DNA of 64,000 nt from Spirochaetia bacterium. GTDB lineage: Bacteria; Spirochaetota; Leptospiria; Turneriellales; JAOUOS01. How positions within the stretch are numbered: position 1 is the stretch's first letter; each line of letters begins with the position of its first letter. Under the pieces are notes generated by a model. That model did no database searches and was not told the origin of the DNA. It saw only the letters and a list, made by a program, of their open reading frames with translations. Positions 1-9,496 of the stretch are shown piece after piece. The position numbers were made by a program, and so were the translations under genes. The DNA lies in contig JAOUOT010000003.1 in the NCBI GenBank assembly GCA_029880265.1, positions 1 through 64,000 of the forward strand, written 5' to 3'.

Positions 1-144
1 CCGGCGGCCCCGGCCGAAGAAACTGAAGCCTCTCTTGACGACCTAGGCCTTGACGATTTAATGGGAGAAAACCCGCCCGAAGAACCGGCGGCCCCGGCCG
101 AAGAAACTGAAGCCTCTCTTGACGATTTCGGCCTTGACGATTTA
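1..144 (+). repeat. 84-bp in-frame tandem repeat in the acidic N-terminal tail
   Basis: Bases 61-144 form one 84-base (28-residue) unit. Bases 1-60 are the last 60 bases of the preceding unit and differ from 85-144 at only three positions. A third, degenerate unit begins at 145. Each unit carries a Pro/Ala/Glu-rich stretch followed by a Leu-Asp-Asp-Leu-type motif. The near identity points to recent duplication, and the array may continue upstream of the window. Confidence 0.9.
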
Positions 145-2727
145 ACGGCAGAAGAAACCCCGCCTGAAGAAGCGGCGGCCCCGGCTGAAGAAACCGGAAT
201 GTCTGTTACTCCAGAAGAACCGGCTTCTATCGAAGAACCGCCTCCTTTTGATATGCTGCCCCCTTCTCTTGACGATTTAAGACCCGATATCGCCTCTAAA
301 GAAAAAACCCGAGCCTATGATTTAAACGCAGATCTCTCGCAGTTATCGCAAGAGCAGGCTACTGAAGACGACATTTCAGACGAAGACATGGCCCTGTTAA
401 GATCGATATTGAAAGCCTACCCTGCGGGCATTCGCAAGGCGATTTCTAACAGCATCTTAGAAGATAAGCTAAACAAGAAAGACACCAAAGAACTGCTTGA
501 TAAAATATTAGGCGGAGACAGCGCAGACTCTGTCAAACAATACCTTGAAGTAAAGCTATCGGGCGAAATAAAAGAAGAAGGTGAAGATAAATCAAAAGTA
601 ATTTTAACCAGAGCAAATTATACCGAAGTGGGCATCAAAAGACAAGCTCAACTTATTAAATTTATAAAATACGGATTAACTGCGGCTATTGCTCTTTTAT
701 TGGTCGGCGGATCGTTATTTAACTTTCTTATTCAGCCTACCCGATATAAAAGTATTGTAGGCGAAGGTAAAGAAATTATCTTAAGTATGGCTCCCGAACC
801 AAAGGCAATGCAAAAAGCCGAAGAACTGTTTAATAAAGCGACAGAAATTTATCCTTCAAAACCTTACGCTTATCTGCAATATGCAGACGCTTACAGAAGA
901 AAGGGGATGTATGAAAATACATTTGAAAAACTTTTTGGCAAAGTCAAGATAAAAAATCTGCCGCTTAATTATGAAAATACAAAAATATCAAACTCTAAAC
1001 AATTCTGGTCGATCATTAAGAAAGTTCCCTCTGTGCGCTACGCCTCGGGCGATAAGAGTACGGTTTTAATTAATAATATTCCGTGGAACCTTGAAAAAGA
1101 AGGCGCTTATCTTATAAAGCACCTGAAAAAAGGCGAAGAAGACGCAAATTTATTATTGGCCCTGGGAAACTTTCATTCAAACCCGGCAAAACGTTTTCAT
1201 GAAAGCCCGTACAGAAATAATCTCTTGGGCATTGATTATTTTCGCAGAGTTATGACATTTGACGTTGAAACTCCGGCTTTTTCGGGGAATTCTCATATTT
1301 CAAGCGCCGTTTTAGGAATAGGAAACGTGTACTATAATCAAAAAGATTATTACCGTTCTTTAGAATATTTTGATAAAGTAGTTAAAAACGACGTACAGAA
1401 TATCGGCGGACATACAGGGGTATTAAAATCGTTGATTCAAATATATCGAGCCGACGATAATCCTAAACCTGTAATACAGCATCATAACATAATAAAACAT
1501 AAGCTTGCACTTGAAGAAAAACTTCCACTTTTTATGATGAGCAGACTTGCCGAGTTTTATATTGACTTGCCTACAGACGACAAATTGAGAATTCAGTATA
1601 ATATTAACCCCACCGATCATAGAACCGGTCAGGCCCTTAAAGCGAGAGCAAAAGAACTTCTCGATTTAATTTTCAACACAACCGAAGAAGATCTTTACGG
1701 CAATCAATATGACGGCAAAAGCTTTGCCGAAGGATACTATCAAAGAGGAAGATATTTCAGACTGGTTACGCGCCAAATGAGAATGGCAATGAAACAAATG
1801 GAATATGCCTATAAATATGATCCGAGACATTTTATGGCTCTAAACGACAGGGCCGAAATGCTTTTAGAAATAAACGATTATAACGGCGCTATAGAACATC
1901 TGAAAATGGCCTTGAATCAGTTAACTCCTGAAAACGCAAAGATGCTTGGTGATAGATCTGAAGACGAAACTCTATTATATTCCGATAAGGCGCAAATTCC
2001 CTTTAACATGGGCAGAGCCATGTATCTTTCTACGGTAAGAAATTTAAAAAATACCGATAGTTGGATGCGCATCAAAGAGGTGGATAAATATCAAACACAA
2101 ACAGATTACGGTATAGATGCCATATCGGGAATTATGGATAAAATTGATTCTTACTGGGACAAAACAAGAGAAATAGGATTGAAAAATAAAGACTCTCAGG
2201 CAGAATTGTCTTATTATCACGGATGGTCGCATTATATTCGGGGAAATTATCGAAAAGCTTTACTCGAATGGGAATCGATGGAACCCTCATTGCAGCATAA
2301 ATACAAAAATCTTGAACTGGGAAAATCTCATGCTCTTTATCATTTAGGCGTTAACGACGCAAAGAATCGTCAAAAATACTTAAATGCCGCCTTAGGATAT
2401 TTATCGTTTCTTCACAATGAATACTCTAACTCGGCCCTGGGCGTACAAAATGTAGCCGCGGGAAACGCCGAACATATAAAATTATTCTCTCGACTATCTG
2501 TCATTGAAAACAATCTTGGCGCAATTTACGAAATCATGAATAATGAAAAAAAAGCTCTGGCGCATTACTGGAATGCGATAGAACATTCTAAAAAAATTGC
2601 CAGAGAAAATGAAATTTCTCATATAAATTTAAGACTGAGCTTCAAAAGAGAAAATCTGGAAAAAAAAGAAGCCTATCCTTTAATTATGGATTTTGTTCCT
2701 CCTACGCTTGCTGAAGAAAGTCTTTAA
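1..2727 (+). CDS. TPR-rich single-pass membrane protein, 5' truncated by the window edge; possible flagellar collar protein FlcA
   Basis: The frame is open from base 1, so the gene starts upstream. The ATG at 61 lies inside a repeat unit and is not the start. From that ATG, residues 1-90 are very acidic and rich in Pro, Ala and Glu, with a tandem repeat. Residues about 90-200 form a soluble segment. Residues about 204-226 form one hydrophobic helix, and the remaining ~660 residues contain TPR-like helical pairs. The predicted topology is a cytoplasmic acidic tail, one membrane anchor and a large periplasmic TPR domain. The spirochaetal flagellar collar protein FlcA (Borrelia BB0326) is known to be a similarly sized TPR protein with a single membrane helix. 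That identity is inferred from architecture only. The next gene, a GH3 hexosaminidase, follows after 38 bases. Confidence 0.88.
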   Translation, partial: PAAPAEETEASLDDLGLDDLMGENPPEEPAAPAEETEASLDDFGLDDLTAEETPPEEAAAPAEETGMSVTPEEPASIEEPPPFDMLPPSLDDLRPDIASKEKTRAYDLNADLSQLSQEQATEDDISDEDMALLRSILKAYPAGIRKAISNSILEDKLNKKDTKELLDKILGGDSADSVKQYLEVKLSGEIKEEGEDKSKVILTRANYTEVGIKRQAQLIKFIKYGLTAAIALLLVGGSLFNFLIQPTRYKSIVGEGKEIILSMAPEPKAMQKAEELFNKATEIYPSKPYAYLQYADAYRRKGMYENTFEKLFGKVKIKNLPLNYENTKISNSKQFWSIIKKVPSVRYASGDKSTVLINNIPWNLEKEGAYLIKHLKKGEEDANLLLALGNFHSNPAKRFHESPYRNNLLGIDYFRRVMTFDVETPAFSGNSHISSAVLGIGNVYYNQKDYYRSLEYFDKVVKNDVQNIGGHTGVLKSLIQIYRADDNPKPVIQHHNIIKHKLALEEKLPLFMMSRLAEFYIDLPTDDKLRIQYNINPTDHRTGQALKARAKELLDLIFNTTEEDLYGNQYDGKSFAEGYYQRGRYFRLVTRQMRMAMKQMEYAYKYDPRHFMALNDRAEMLLEINDYNGAIEHLKMALNQLTPENAKMLGDRSEDETLLYSDKAQIPFNMGRAMYLSTVRNLKNTDSWMRIKEVDKYQTQTDYGIDAISGIMDKIDSYWDKTREIGLKNKDSQAELSYYHGWSHYIRGNYRKALLEWESMEPSLQHKYKNLELGKSHALYHLGVNDAKNRQKYLNAALGYLSFLHNEYSNSALGVQNVAAGNAEHIKLFSRLSVIENNLGAIYEIMNNEKKALAHYWNAIEHSKKIARENEISHINLRLSFKRENLEKKEAYPLIMDFVPPTLAEESL

Positions 2728-2765
2728 TAAAAAAGACAGACTATACTGCCAATGAAGAATCGCCA

Positions 2766-4532
2766 ATGAAAAAGGTTTTATTTTTATTAAGCATCTTGAC
2801 CATAGGCGTATTATTTATTATAGGATTTTTCTTTTGGTACAGAAAACACCAGACAAAACTTTTAAACGCGGCTTATCATTCGATTTCAAATATACTAGTT
2901 TCAAAACTATCTGACGAAGATATTGTTCAACAGATTTTTATGGCGTATGTTCCCCTCGATAAGCCTGATGTACTGGAAAAGCTTCGTCCCGGCGCGGTTT
3001 TTATTCATCCCGAAAATATTCCAATGATTTCAGACGTACAAGACATCAATTTATTAAAAGAACAAATTTTTAGTTTAAGCAGACGCTACATAGAAAGAGA
3101 AATTCCTCCCCCGCTTTTTGCCGTCGATCAAGAAGGCGGTTATGTAAGTCGTCTAAAACGCAAGGTTACCCACTTTCCTTCTTCAATGGCTGTTTTTGAA
3201 GCGTCTGTCTCGCGAAAAAAACCCGAAGACCTGCCTATGCTTGTCTCTTTTCTTACGTGCCGCGAATTAAAAGAAGTAGGCATTTACTGGAATTTAGCGC
3301 CGGTGACCGACGTTCTTTTAAATGTCGAAAACAACGTAATAGGCGCAAGATCTTTTGGGACCAACCCCAAAAAGGTTAAAGAATTTATTGAATCGTACTT
3401 AAGCGCCGCCGAAACCGGCCGGTGTTTAACTTCTTTAAAACACTTTCCGGGGCACGGAGGCACAACGCTCGATTCTCATGTTGAGCTTCCTATTGTCGAT
3501 AAAGAACTGAGCGTACTTGAAAAAGAAGAGCTTTATCCCTTCATTTCTCTAATGAAAGAAATTCCCGAAAAAATACCTTCAATTATGCCCGCGCATATTA
3601 TATATAAAAAACAATCGCCCGAACCGGTTACATTCTCAAAATATTGGCTCAAAGACTACCTAAGAGACAAACAAAAATATACCGGCATTATTATTACCGA
3701 CGATATGCTAATGGGCGCCGTACAAAAATATCAAAAAGATTTTTTACAAGATACAAATCCCGCCGTTGCGGCTATAAAAGCGGGAGCAGATATGATTCTT
3801 ATGTTTTCAAAAACGGGTAAAGAAACATTAGACGCAATGAAAAGCGTACAAGACGCCATCAAAAGCGGTTATTTGCAAAAATCAGAAATTCTCAAATCGG
3901 TAACAAAAATTACTCTCGAAAAATTAAAAATCGGCATGCTTGATAAATATCTTATGCGCGCTATTGATAAAAAATACGAATGGGCAATTCACAATGAAGA
4001 TATGTTAAACTTGATTTTACAGCACTCTGTTTCTCAAGAGCGTTACATCTGGCAGACTGAAAACCAACTCTTAACCGGTAAAAAGCTTAACGAAGAAATC
4101 AGTAAAAATGCCGTAAAAACAGTTTTAAAAGGCGTAAATACTCTTGAAGATGAGTGGCACAGTTTGCCTGTTTTTACCGATATAGAAAAAAACAGTTATC
4201 TTTTTCACGAGATCAAAAAAGTAAACCCAAATATACAAAATTTAAATAACCTATCAATCGATAACTTAAAATCGCCCGTAATCATCGCGCAAATTGAATC
4301 AAGACGGTTTCCCGTAAGAATAAAAAACCTATTGAAAGCAAAAAACAGGGCCCCTGTTGTTATTTTTACCGCCGCCGATATTTTCCCTTATTCTTCTTTA
4401 GGAAGCGTCTTAAATGATAACGATACGCTGATAACCTCTTTTTCAAATTCTTACGAAAGCCAAAAAGCCCTTGTCTCTCGATTCATAACTAAAAAGATAC
4501 CCGCGAACTCAGAAATTCAATATAAACCGTAA
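2766..4532 (+). CDS. glycoside hydrolase family 3 protein, NagZ-like beta-N-acetylhexosaminidase, membrane anchored
   Basis: Residues about 4-26 form an N-terminal hydrophobic anchor or uncleaved signal. Residues about 50-400 form a GH3 TIM barrel: DQEGGYVSRL near the substrate site, KHFPGHG with the mobile-loop histidine (DSHVELP follows), and IITDDMLMGA, whose first Asp is the expected nucleophile. These motifs are typical of NagZ enzymes, which release N-acetylglucosamine from muropeptides. The protein is longer (588 aa) than usual NagZ (about 340-400 aa). The last ~190 residues are an extra domain I do not recognise. The anchor suggests action at or outside the inner membrane rather than in the cytoplasm. 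It ends 13 bases before a convergent YciO-family gene. Confidence 0.88.
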   Translation: MKKVLFLLSILTIGVLFIIGFFFWYRKHQTKLLNAAYHSISNILVSKLSDEDIVQQIFMAYVPLDKPDVLEKLRPGAVFIHPENIPMISDVQDINLLKEQIFSLSRRYIEREIPPPLFAVDQEGGYVSRLKRKVTHFPSSMAVFEASVSRKKPEDLPMLVSFLTCRELKEVGIYWNLAPVTDVLLNVENNVIGARSFGTNPKKVKEFIESYLSAAETGRCLTSLKHFPGHGGTTLDSHVELPIVDKELSVLEKEELYPFISLMKEIPEKIPSIMPAHIIYKKQSPEPVTFSKYWLKDYLRDKQKYTGIIITDDMLMGAVQKYQKDFLQDTNPAVAAIKAGADMILMFSKTGKETLDAMKSVQDAIKSGYLQKSEILKSVTKITLEKLKIGMLDKYLMRAIDKKYEWAIHNEDMLNLILQHSVSQERYIWQTENQLLTGKKLNEEISKNAVKTVLKGVNTLEDEWHSLPVFTDIEKNSYLFHEIKKVNPNIQNLNNLSIDNLKSPVIIAQIESRRFPVRIKNLLKAKNRAPVVIFTAADIFPYSSLGSVLNDNDTLITSFSNSYESQKALVSRFITKKIPANSEIQYKP

Positions 4533-4545
4533 CGGTTAATTATTG

Positions 4546-5148
4546 TTAAGACTCTATTTCGCCTTTACCCTGCCTGATGATTTCAAAAGGATATTCTTCT
4601 GCATTTAAAACCGTCGAAAGAGATAACTCAATAGGGCCCGCGTCTACGATTCCGGCGACTAATTTGCCGTATTTCTTTTCAAGCTCTTCGGGAAAAGATA
4701 TATATTTCTCTTCGGTAAATACTGAAGTTCCTATAATGGGCATATCCATAAATGAAAGAAGCATTTGCGTAACGGGATGGTCGATAACCCTGATTCCCAC
4801 GGTCTTTTGTTTGCTTAAGGTATATTGAGGGAGCTTCTTTGACGCCTTAAATATTAATGTAAAAGGCCCAGGTAAATTAGCCTTCATCCAGCGAAATATT
4901 TGATTATTATCCATTCTAACATACTCTGATACCTGACTAAAGTCTTTACAATAAAGGCTCAAAGGTTTTTGATCGGGCATATCTTTTAAACTATAAAGCT
5001 TTTCGATGGCTTTTTTATTTGATAAAGTAGTCGCAAACGCGTAAACCGTATCTGTCGGCAAGATAAATACTTTACCGTTTACTATATCTTTTGCTATTTT
5101 TTCAATAATCCTTTTTTCTGGATTTTTAGGATGTACTTTATATATCAT
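4546..5148 (-). CDS. yciO: YciO-family protein (Sua5/YrdC/YwlC superfamily)
   Basis: The 200-residue protein aligns from end to end with the YciO branch. It opens with MIYKVHPKNPEKR, then has the superfamily nucleotide-binding signature FILPTDTVYA and the KPLSLYCKD segment, followed by PGPFTLIFKA and VGIRVIDHP. The SxN-type motif typical of true threonylcarbamoyl-AMP synthases (TsaC/Sua5) is replaced by GTSVF, which supports YciO rather than TsaC. YciO proteins bind RNA and nucleotides and can show weak TC-AMP synthase activity, but their role is not settled. The gene is divergent from thiE, with only ~40 bases between the starts, so the two probably share a promoter region. Confidence 0.85.
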   Translation of the reverse strand: MIYKVHPKNPEKRIIEKIAKDIVNGKVFILPTDTVYAFATTLSNKKAIEKLYSLKDMPDQKPLSLYCKDFSQVSEYVRMDNNQIFRWMKANLPGPFTLIFKASKKLPQYTLSKQKTVGIRVIDHPVTQMLLSFMDMPIIGTSVFTEEKYISFPEELEKKYGKLVAGIVDAGPIELSLSTVLNAEEYPFEIIRQGKGEIES

Positions 5149-5189
5149 ATTATTCTTTTCAATATCTCACATTTTTTTTGTTATTCCTT

Positions 5190-5813
5190 GTGAAAAACAT
5201 TTTTTCTAAAAAAACGAAACTTTACGCGATAATTGATTACAATCTTTGCTTAAAAAATAACATAGACATTTTCGAATTTGCCAGAGCGTATATCAAAGGC
5301 GGCGGCGGTATTATTCAATACAGAGACAAAGAAAACAGCATAGATAAAATTAAATCAAACGCTTTTGAGCTTAAAAATATTTGCGACGATAATGACGCGG
5401 TTTTAATTATAAACGATTACGCAGAAATTGCCCTTGAGTTGAATTTACCAGTTCATCTAGGGCAAACCGAGCCTTTAGATATGAATAAAAATTTATATTG
5501 GGGATTTTCTACCCATAACATTGAAGAGGTAAAATATGCTCTAAAAATAAACGCCTCGTATATTGGCTTTGGCGCAATGTTTAAATCAAAAACAAAGCCT
5601 GACGTAATTTCGTCTTTTAATATTTTAGAGGCCGCAATAAAACTTTGGCCCAAAGAGATTGTTCTTATAGGAGGCATTAATATTGAAAATACAACGCTTT
5701 TACCGTCAAAAGCAAACATATTTTACGCCGTTATAAGCGATTTTTTCAGATTCGGCAAACGAAGCGATGACATTCAAAAATACACAAAAGATTTCATTGA
5801 AAAATATCGATAA
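5190..5813 (+). CDS. thiE: thiamine-phosphate synthase family protein (ThiE/TenI-like)
   Basis: A TIM-barrel protein with the ThiE signatures in order: YAIIDYNLC at the start, IIQYRDK for pyrophosphate and pyrimidine binding, LIINDYAEIALELN, VHLGQ, a STHNIEE segment, YIGFGAMF, and VLIGGINIEN near the phosphate site. ThiE couples the HMP pyrophosphate and thiazole phosphate moieties to give thiamine phosphate. I chose the GTG at 5190. A TTG at 5178 in the same frame would add four residues, and neither has a clear Shine-Dalgarno sequence. No other thiamine gene is present here. A TenI-type or salvage role remains possible. Confidence 0.82.
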   Translation: MKNIFSKKTKLYAIIDYNLCLKNNIDIFEFARAYIKGGGGIIQYRDKENSIDKIKSNAFELKNICDDNDAVLIINDYAEIALELNLPVHLGQTEPLDMNKNLYWGFSTHNIEEVKYALKINASYIGFGAMFKSKTKPDVISSFNILEAAIKLWPKEIVLIGGINIENTTLLPSKANIFYAVISDFFRFGKRSDDIQKYTKDFIEKYR

Positions 5814-5834
5814 CAAAGCATGAAAAAAAGATAT

Positions 5835-6476
5835 CTATTTCATCCACATCTCTTTGCATTTCTCTTCAACAAGTTCAGCGAATTTTTCAAGACCTTTTTC
5901 TTTAAGTTTTTTTAGAATATTGGTTAAATCTATTTTTTCATCTTTTGTAAACCTGATGCCAAAGCATATATTTGTAGCAAAATCGGCATTTGTTCTTTTC
6001 TTATGCATCAACATCTTTAGCTGTATAAATTTATCGATAATTTGCACTAAATATTGGCTGTCGTATGTCTCGAGAGCCTCGCCGTCTAAGTCAAAACCCT
6101 GATGTTCTTCGGGAAATAACAACGCCCACGCCGCTGTCTTATCTTGTTTTTGAATCGCTAAATACTTTAAATGATTTAAACCGTCTTTATCTATTTCAGG
6201 CTTGCATAAATCAAATTCCATAAAGTGACGCAGGTTGATAAGACGAATTAAAAGATATACCTCTTTTTCTTTTTTGTATCCGAATTTTTCAGGAAAAATT
6301 AGCGAACATTTTTTATTGTCTTCTTTATCTAACAAAATTTTAATGCCCCGCCAGTTTTTTAATTCGCTTATTTTTTCGGGAATACTTTCATTAAGACCGG
6401 TATATTTATGAACAGCGGTAATTATAGAAGTAAATAAAAAAAATATTGTAATAACCGCTAGGTATCTCGTTTTCAT
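5835..6476 (-). CDS. exported or membrane-anchored hypothetical protein
   Basis: This 213-residue protein has an N-terminal hydrophobic stretch (residues about 5-22) after MKTRY, which looks like a signal peptide without a clear lipobox or a single anchor. The rest is soluble, mixed-charge and largely helical, with a Lys/Glu-rich C-terminus. I recognise no family. It ends 21 bases from the convergent thiE gene and lies 74 bases downstream of the CNNM gene on the same strand, with a short AT-rich gap that could hold its own promoter. Confidence 0.7.
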   Translation of the reverse strand: MKTRYLAVITIFFLFTSIITAVHKYTGLNESIPEKISELKNWRGIKILLDKEDNKKCSLIFPEKFGYKKEKEVYLLIRLINLRHFMEFDLCKPEIDKDGLNHLKYLAIQKQDKTAAWALLFPEEHQGFDLDGEALETYDSQYLVQIIDKFIQLKMLMHKKRTNADFATNICFGIRFTKDEKIDLTNILKKLKEKGLEKFAELVEEKCKEMWMK

Positions 6477-6550
6477 AATCTATATTTTAATATCTTTTTA
6501 AACAATAACCCAATAAAATATGCATTTGTTCCCGTAAACACAATCATACA

Positions 6551-7729
6551 CTATTTAGGCTCAAAAGTAATTTTATGTATCGTCTTTTTATCGGCTTCAT
6601 CTATTACAAAATTCCCGAAATCAAATTCTAATTTTTCGTTTACATTAGGTATTCGTCCTATTTTCTTAATAATAAAACCCGTGATGGTTTCAAAACCGGC
6701 TTTTTGAATTTTTATTGAAAAATAATCGTTAAAATCATCGATATCCATATTTGCGTCAAGAAGATATTTCCCTTTTATAGTTTTTATAATATCGGGAGTT
6801 TCATGGGTTTGCTCTATGCTTAAAATGTCTCCTACTAACTCTTCGGCGATATTCTCTAAGGTAATCAGTCCGGCTACGCCGCCGTATTCGTTAACCGGAA
6901 AAACCATAGGAATCTGCTCTTTCTGCATCTTATAAAGAATTTGATTCGCAGGAAGAGTTTCGGGAACAAAAACAGGAGGATACATGATGCCGCTTAGCTT
7001 TGAACTTTGCCTTTGCGAAAGAAAATCAAAGACGTTTACGTAACCTACAATATTATCGCCCCGTTCTTCATACACCGGAAATCGCGTATAGGGAGTTTTC
7101 TCAAGAATAACTAGAGCCTCTTTAATATTCATATTTTTTTCAAGACCTGTAATTTCAGGCAATGGCTGCATTATCTCTTTGGCAAAAGTTTTATTGAGTT
7201 TTAGTATACTGTTTGTGATAGGCTCGTCTTCGGGAATATGCGATTCGACAAAGTGAAAGATATCTTCTTTTTTCATTCCTTCTTTCTCAGGCAATGCTTT
7301 TGTAATAAAATCTGTCAACCAAAGTAAAAATACGGCGAAAGGCAAAAAGAAATAATAAAAAACCTTTAAAGGAAAATAAAGAACAAACAGTATTTTTTTG
7401 CTTAACTTTCTTGAAAAAGCCTTAGGAAAGGCCTCGCCTAAGAAAAAGAAAATTGCAATTTGAGCCGCAAACGCTGCGCTTTGCGCCCAAGGTTCGATGT
7501 TGTCTTTTAAGAAAAGCTCAAGCGAAAGAGCGGCTGATACTATTGTTATATTATTTCCGATTAAAACTACCGCTAAAATATTTCTTTTACGCTGCAATAT
7601 CCAGTTTAATTTTTTTTTCTTATCGTTTACAAGATCTAAAATACCTAAGCCTAAGACAGCCGTTTCTGTACCCGAAAAAAAAGCCGATAAAAAAAGCATA
7701 AATAAAATAATTTGAATTTCTATGGTCAT
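6551..7729 (-). CDS. CNNM/CorC-family membrane protein with CBS pair (hemolysin-like), copy 1
   Basis: An N-terminal DUF21/CNNM domain with three to four membrane helices spans residues about 1-150, including the FFSGTETAVLG signature. A CBS pair follows (about 190-305, with PYTRFPVYEE and VFPVNEYGGVAGLITLENI), then a C-terminal CorC_HlyC domain ending near residue 392. Family members are linked to magnesium or cobalt efflux and divalent-cation homeostasis; the hemolysin label is historical. It overlaps the upstream paralogue by four bases (ATGA), so the two are translationally coupled and may form a heteromer. The start at 7729 is fixed by that overlap. Confidence 0.88.
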   Translation of the reverse strand: MTIEIQIILFMLFLSAFFSGTETAVLGLGILDLVNDKKKKLNWILQRKRNILAVVLIGNNITIVSAALSLELFLKDNIEPWAQSAAFAAQIAIFFFLGEAFPKAFSRKLSKKILFVLYFPLKVFYYFFLPFAVFLLWLTDFITKALPEKEGMKKEDIFHFVESHIPEDEPITNSILKLNKTFAKEIMQPLPEITGLEKNMNIKEALVILEKTPYTRFPVYEERGDNIVGYVNVFDFLSQRQSSKLSGIMYPPVFVPETLPANQILYKMQKEQIPMVFPVNEYGGVAGLITLENIAEELVGDILSIEQTHETPDIIKTIKGKYLLDANMDIDDFNDYFSIKIQKAGFETITGFIIKKIGRIPNVNEKLEFDFGNFVIDEADKKTIHKITFEPK

Positions 7730-8952
7730 TTTGATATTTTCACGTAAAATAAATTTATTTTATAATCTTTCAAGATCATATTTGAAAATAACAGGTTATT
7801 GACTTGAAAGGTTGTATCAACAGCGGGAAATCCGTCTAATTTTTCTATAAGAAAACCCGATATTGTTTCAATTTTTTCAGATTCAAAAGAAGTTTTAAAC
7901 CGATCGTTGAATTCGCTTAACGAGATTTCGCCCGATATTTCAAAAAGGTTTTCGTTTATCTCTTTTATGGGCGAAGAAACCTCGGCGGTATATTCTTCTT
8001 CAAGCTCTCCCATTATTAGATTTAATATTTCCCGAAGCGTTATTAACCCTAAAAAATCGCCCGCTTCATTGACGACAATAGCGACCTGATTTCTCGTGGT
8101 TATAAAAGATTCCATAACGTCTTTTAATGGCATTGTTTTAGGAAGATATAGTATCGGCTGAATCTTGTTTTTAAGAAGCTGTGTCGTTTTATTTGACGCC
8201 AAAAGCAACGTTCGAACATGCAGGTATCCTAAAATATTTCCTTTTTCTTTATGATAAACAAGGGCAATAGGCTGTTTTTCTTCTATAAAATATTTCTTTA
8301 TTTTCTGAAGAGATTCCGAGTTTGAAATCATAAGACATTTTGACAATGGTATCATGGCGTTATAGGCCGTATCGTTATAAAAAGCGATAGAGCGATTCAA
8401 TATTCTTCGTTCTTCAGTATGTAGTATCCCCCGTTTTTCGGCTATTTTAACGGCTTCTACTAAATCTTTTTCTTTTAATATATCTGTTCTTTTTGATTTA
8501 GGAAGTAAAAATCTCGTTATTTTCAAAATAGGATACGTAACCGGCGCCGAAACAAAAATCCAGAATTTTAATACAGGAGCCCAAAAGAGAAGCCACGCTT
8601 CAGAAAGATTTATTGCCGTAACCTTGGGAAGAATTTCTGCAAATATCAAGATCACAAAGGTGATAATGGCAAGCGAAACCCATGTAAGAGTTTCTTGTTT
8701 TAGTTGAAAATTTTCGCCGATTAAATTATATCCTATCTCAGAGATGAACATATTTACCGCAAGATTGCCCAGTAATATGGCTAACAAAAATTTATCAATA
8801 TTTGCTATCCATATCGTTATCCAAATGGCCTTTCTTGATTTGTCTTTTTTTAACCCGGCGCGTCTGCCTTTATTTATAGAAAACAAAGACGCTTCGCTTC
8901 CCGAAAGAATTCCTGAAATAATAAGCAATAAAACAAAGAAAAGAATATCCAT
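7726..8952 (-). CDS. CNNM/CorC-family membrane protein with CBS pair (hemolysin-like), copy 2
   Basis: It has the same architecture as its downstream neighbour. A DUF21 membrane domain (residues 1-160, with ISGILSGSEASLFS) is followed by a CBS pair (about 200-320, including VVNEAGDFLGLITLREIL) and a CorC_HlyC domain to residue 408. Sequence similarity to the 392-residue partner is clear in motifs but modest overall, so the duplication is old. The gene begins ten bases after the gamma-carbonic-anhydrase-like gene ends, suggesting an operon of at least four genes running down to 6551. Expected role: divalent-cation (Mg/Co) transport or sensing in the inner membrane. Confidence 0.88.
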   Translation of the reverse strand: MDILFFVLLLIISGILSGSEASLFSINKGRRAGLKKDKSRKAIWITIWIANIDKFLLAILLGNLAVNMFISEIGYNLIGENFQLKQETLTWVSLAIITFVILIFAEILPKVTAINLSEAWLLFWAPVLKFWIFVSAPVTYPILKITRFLLPKSKRTDILKEKDLVEAVKIAEKRGILHTEERRILNRSIAFYNDTAYNAMIPLSKCLMISNSESLQKIKKYFIEEKQPIALVYHKEKGNILGYLHVRTLLLASNKTTQLLKNKIQPILYLPKTMPLKDVMESFITTRNQVAIVVNEAGDFLGLITLREILNLIMGELEEEYTAEVSSPIKEINENLFEISGEISLSEFNDRFKTSFESEKIETISGFLIEKLDGFPAVDTTFQVNNLLFSNMILKDYKINLFYVKISK

Positions 8953-8961
8953 CAGGTCGGC

Positions 8962-9483
8962 TTAGAGTTTTTTGAGCAGTTTTGAATAATTTTTAGCTCT
9001 TTCTGCATGTTTAAACGCCGACTTCTCAATATTTTTTAACTCGTCGTCGGATAATTTTCTGATAATTTTTGCGGGAACCCCGGCGACCAGAGTTTTTTCA
9101 GGCACTTCAAATTTCGGAGGCACCAGCGCCCCGGCCGCCACAAAACCGTATTTTCTGACGATAACCCCGTCTAAAAGAGTAGACGACATTCCTATAAAAG
9201 CGTAATCTTCAAGCGTGGCTCCGTGAATTACCGCATGGTGACCAATTGTAATATAGCTTCCTATTTCTGTAGAGTACTTTCCTTCTTGAACGTGTACAAC
9301 AACGTTATCTTGTATATTTGTATAATCGCCTATTCGTATAGGATAAATATCGCCTCTTACGATTGCCTGAAACCAAATAGAAGAGAGTTTTCCTATTTTT
9401 ACGTCTCCGATAATTTCGGCTGAATCTGCAATAAAAGCGTCATCGGCAATTTGCGGTATTAGTTTATCATATTCATAAATCAT
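8962..9483 (-). CDS. gamma-carbonic anhydrase family protein (left-handed beta-helix hexapeptide protein)
   Basis: Hexapeptide repeats run through residues about 10-150 (IGDVKIGKLSSIW, VRGDIYPIRIGDYTNIQDN, YITIGHHAVIHGATLEDYAFIG). His residues in VVVHVQ and GHHAVIHG occupy the positions expected for the zinc ligands of gamma-class carbonic anhydrases and the YrdA/PaaY proteins. Activity cannot be judged from sequence because many relatives are inactive or bind other metals. I place the start at the ATG at 9483 (MIYEYDK), where family members begin. An in-frame ATG at 9510 would overlap the upstream gene by 14 bases and add nine hydrophobic residues not typical of the family. Confidence 0.85.
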   Translation of the reverse strand: MIYEYDKLIPQIADDAFIADSAEIIGDVKIGKLSSIWFQAIVRGDIYPIRIGDYTNIQDNVVVHVQEGKYSTEIGSYITIGHHAVIHGATLEDYAFIGMSSTLLDGVIVRKYGFVAAGALVPPKFEVPEKTLVAGVPAKIIRKLSDDELKNIEKSAFKHAERAKNYSKLLKKL

Positions 9484-9496
9484 GAGAATAATCTTT

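Noticed and set aside
61-63. ATG as the start of the TPR protein
   Set aside because: It lies within the repeat array and the frame is open to base 1, so the real start is upstream of the window.
5149-5189. TPP riboswitch upstream of thiE
   Set aside because: Only about 40 bases separate the divergent starts, far too few for a TPP aptamer.
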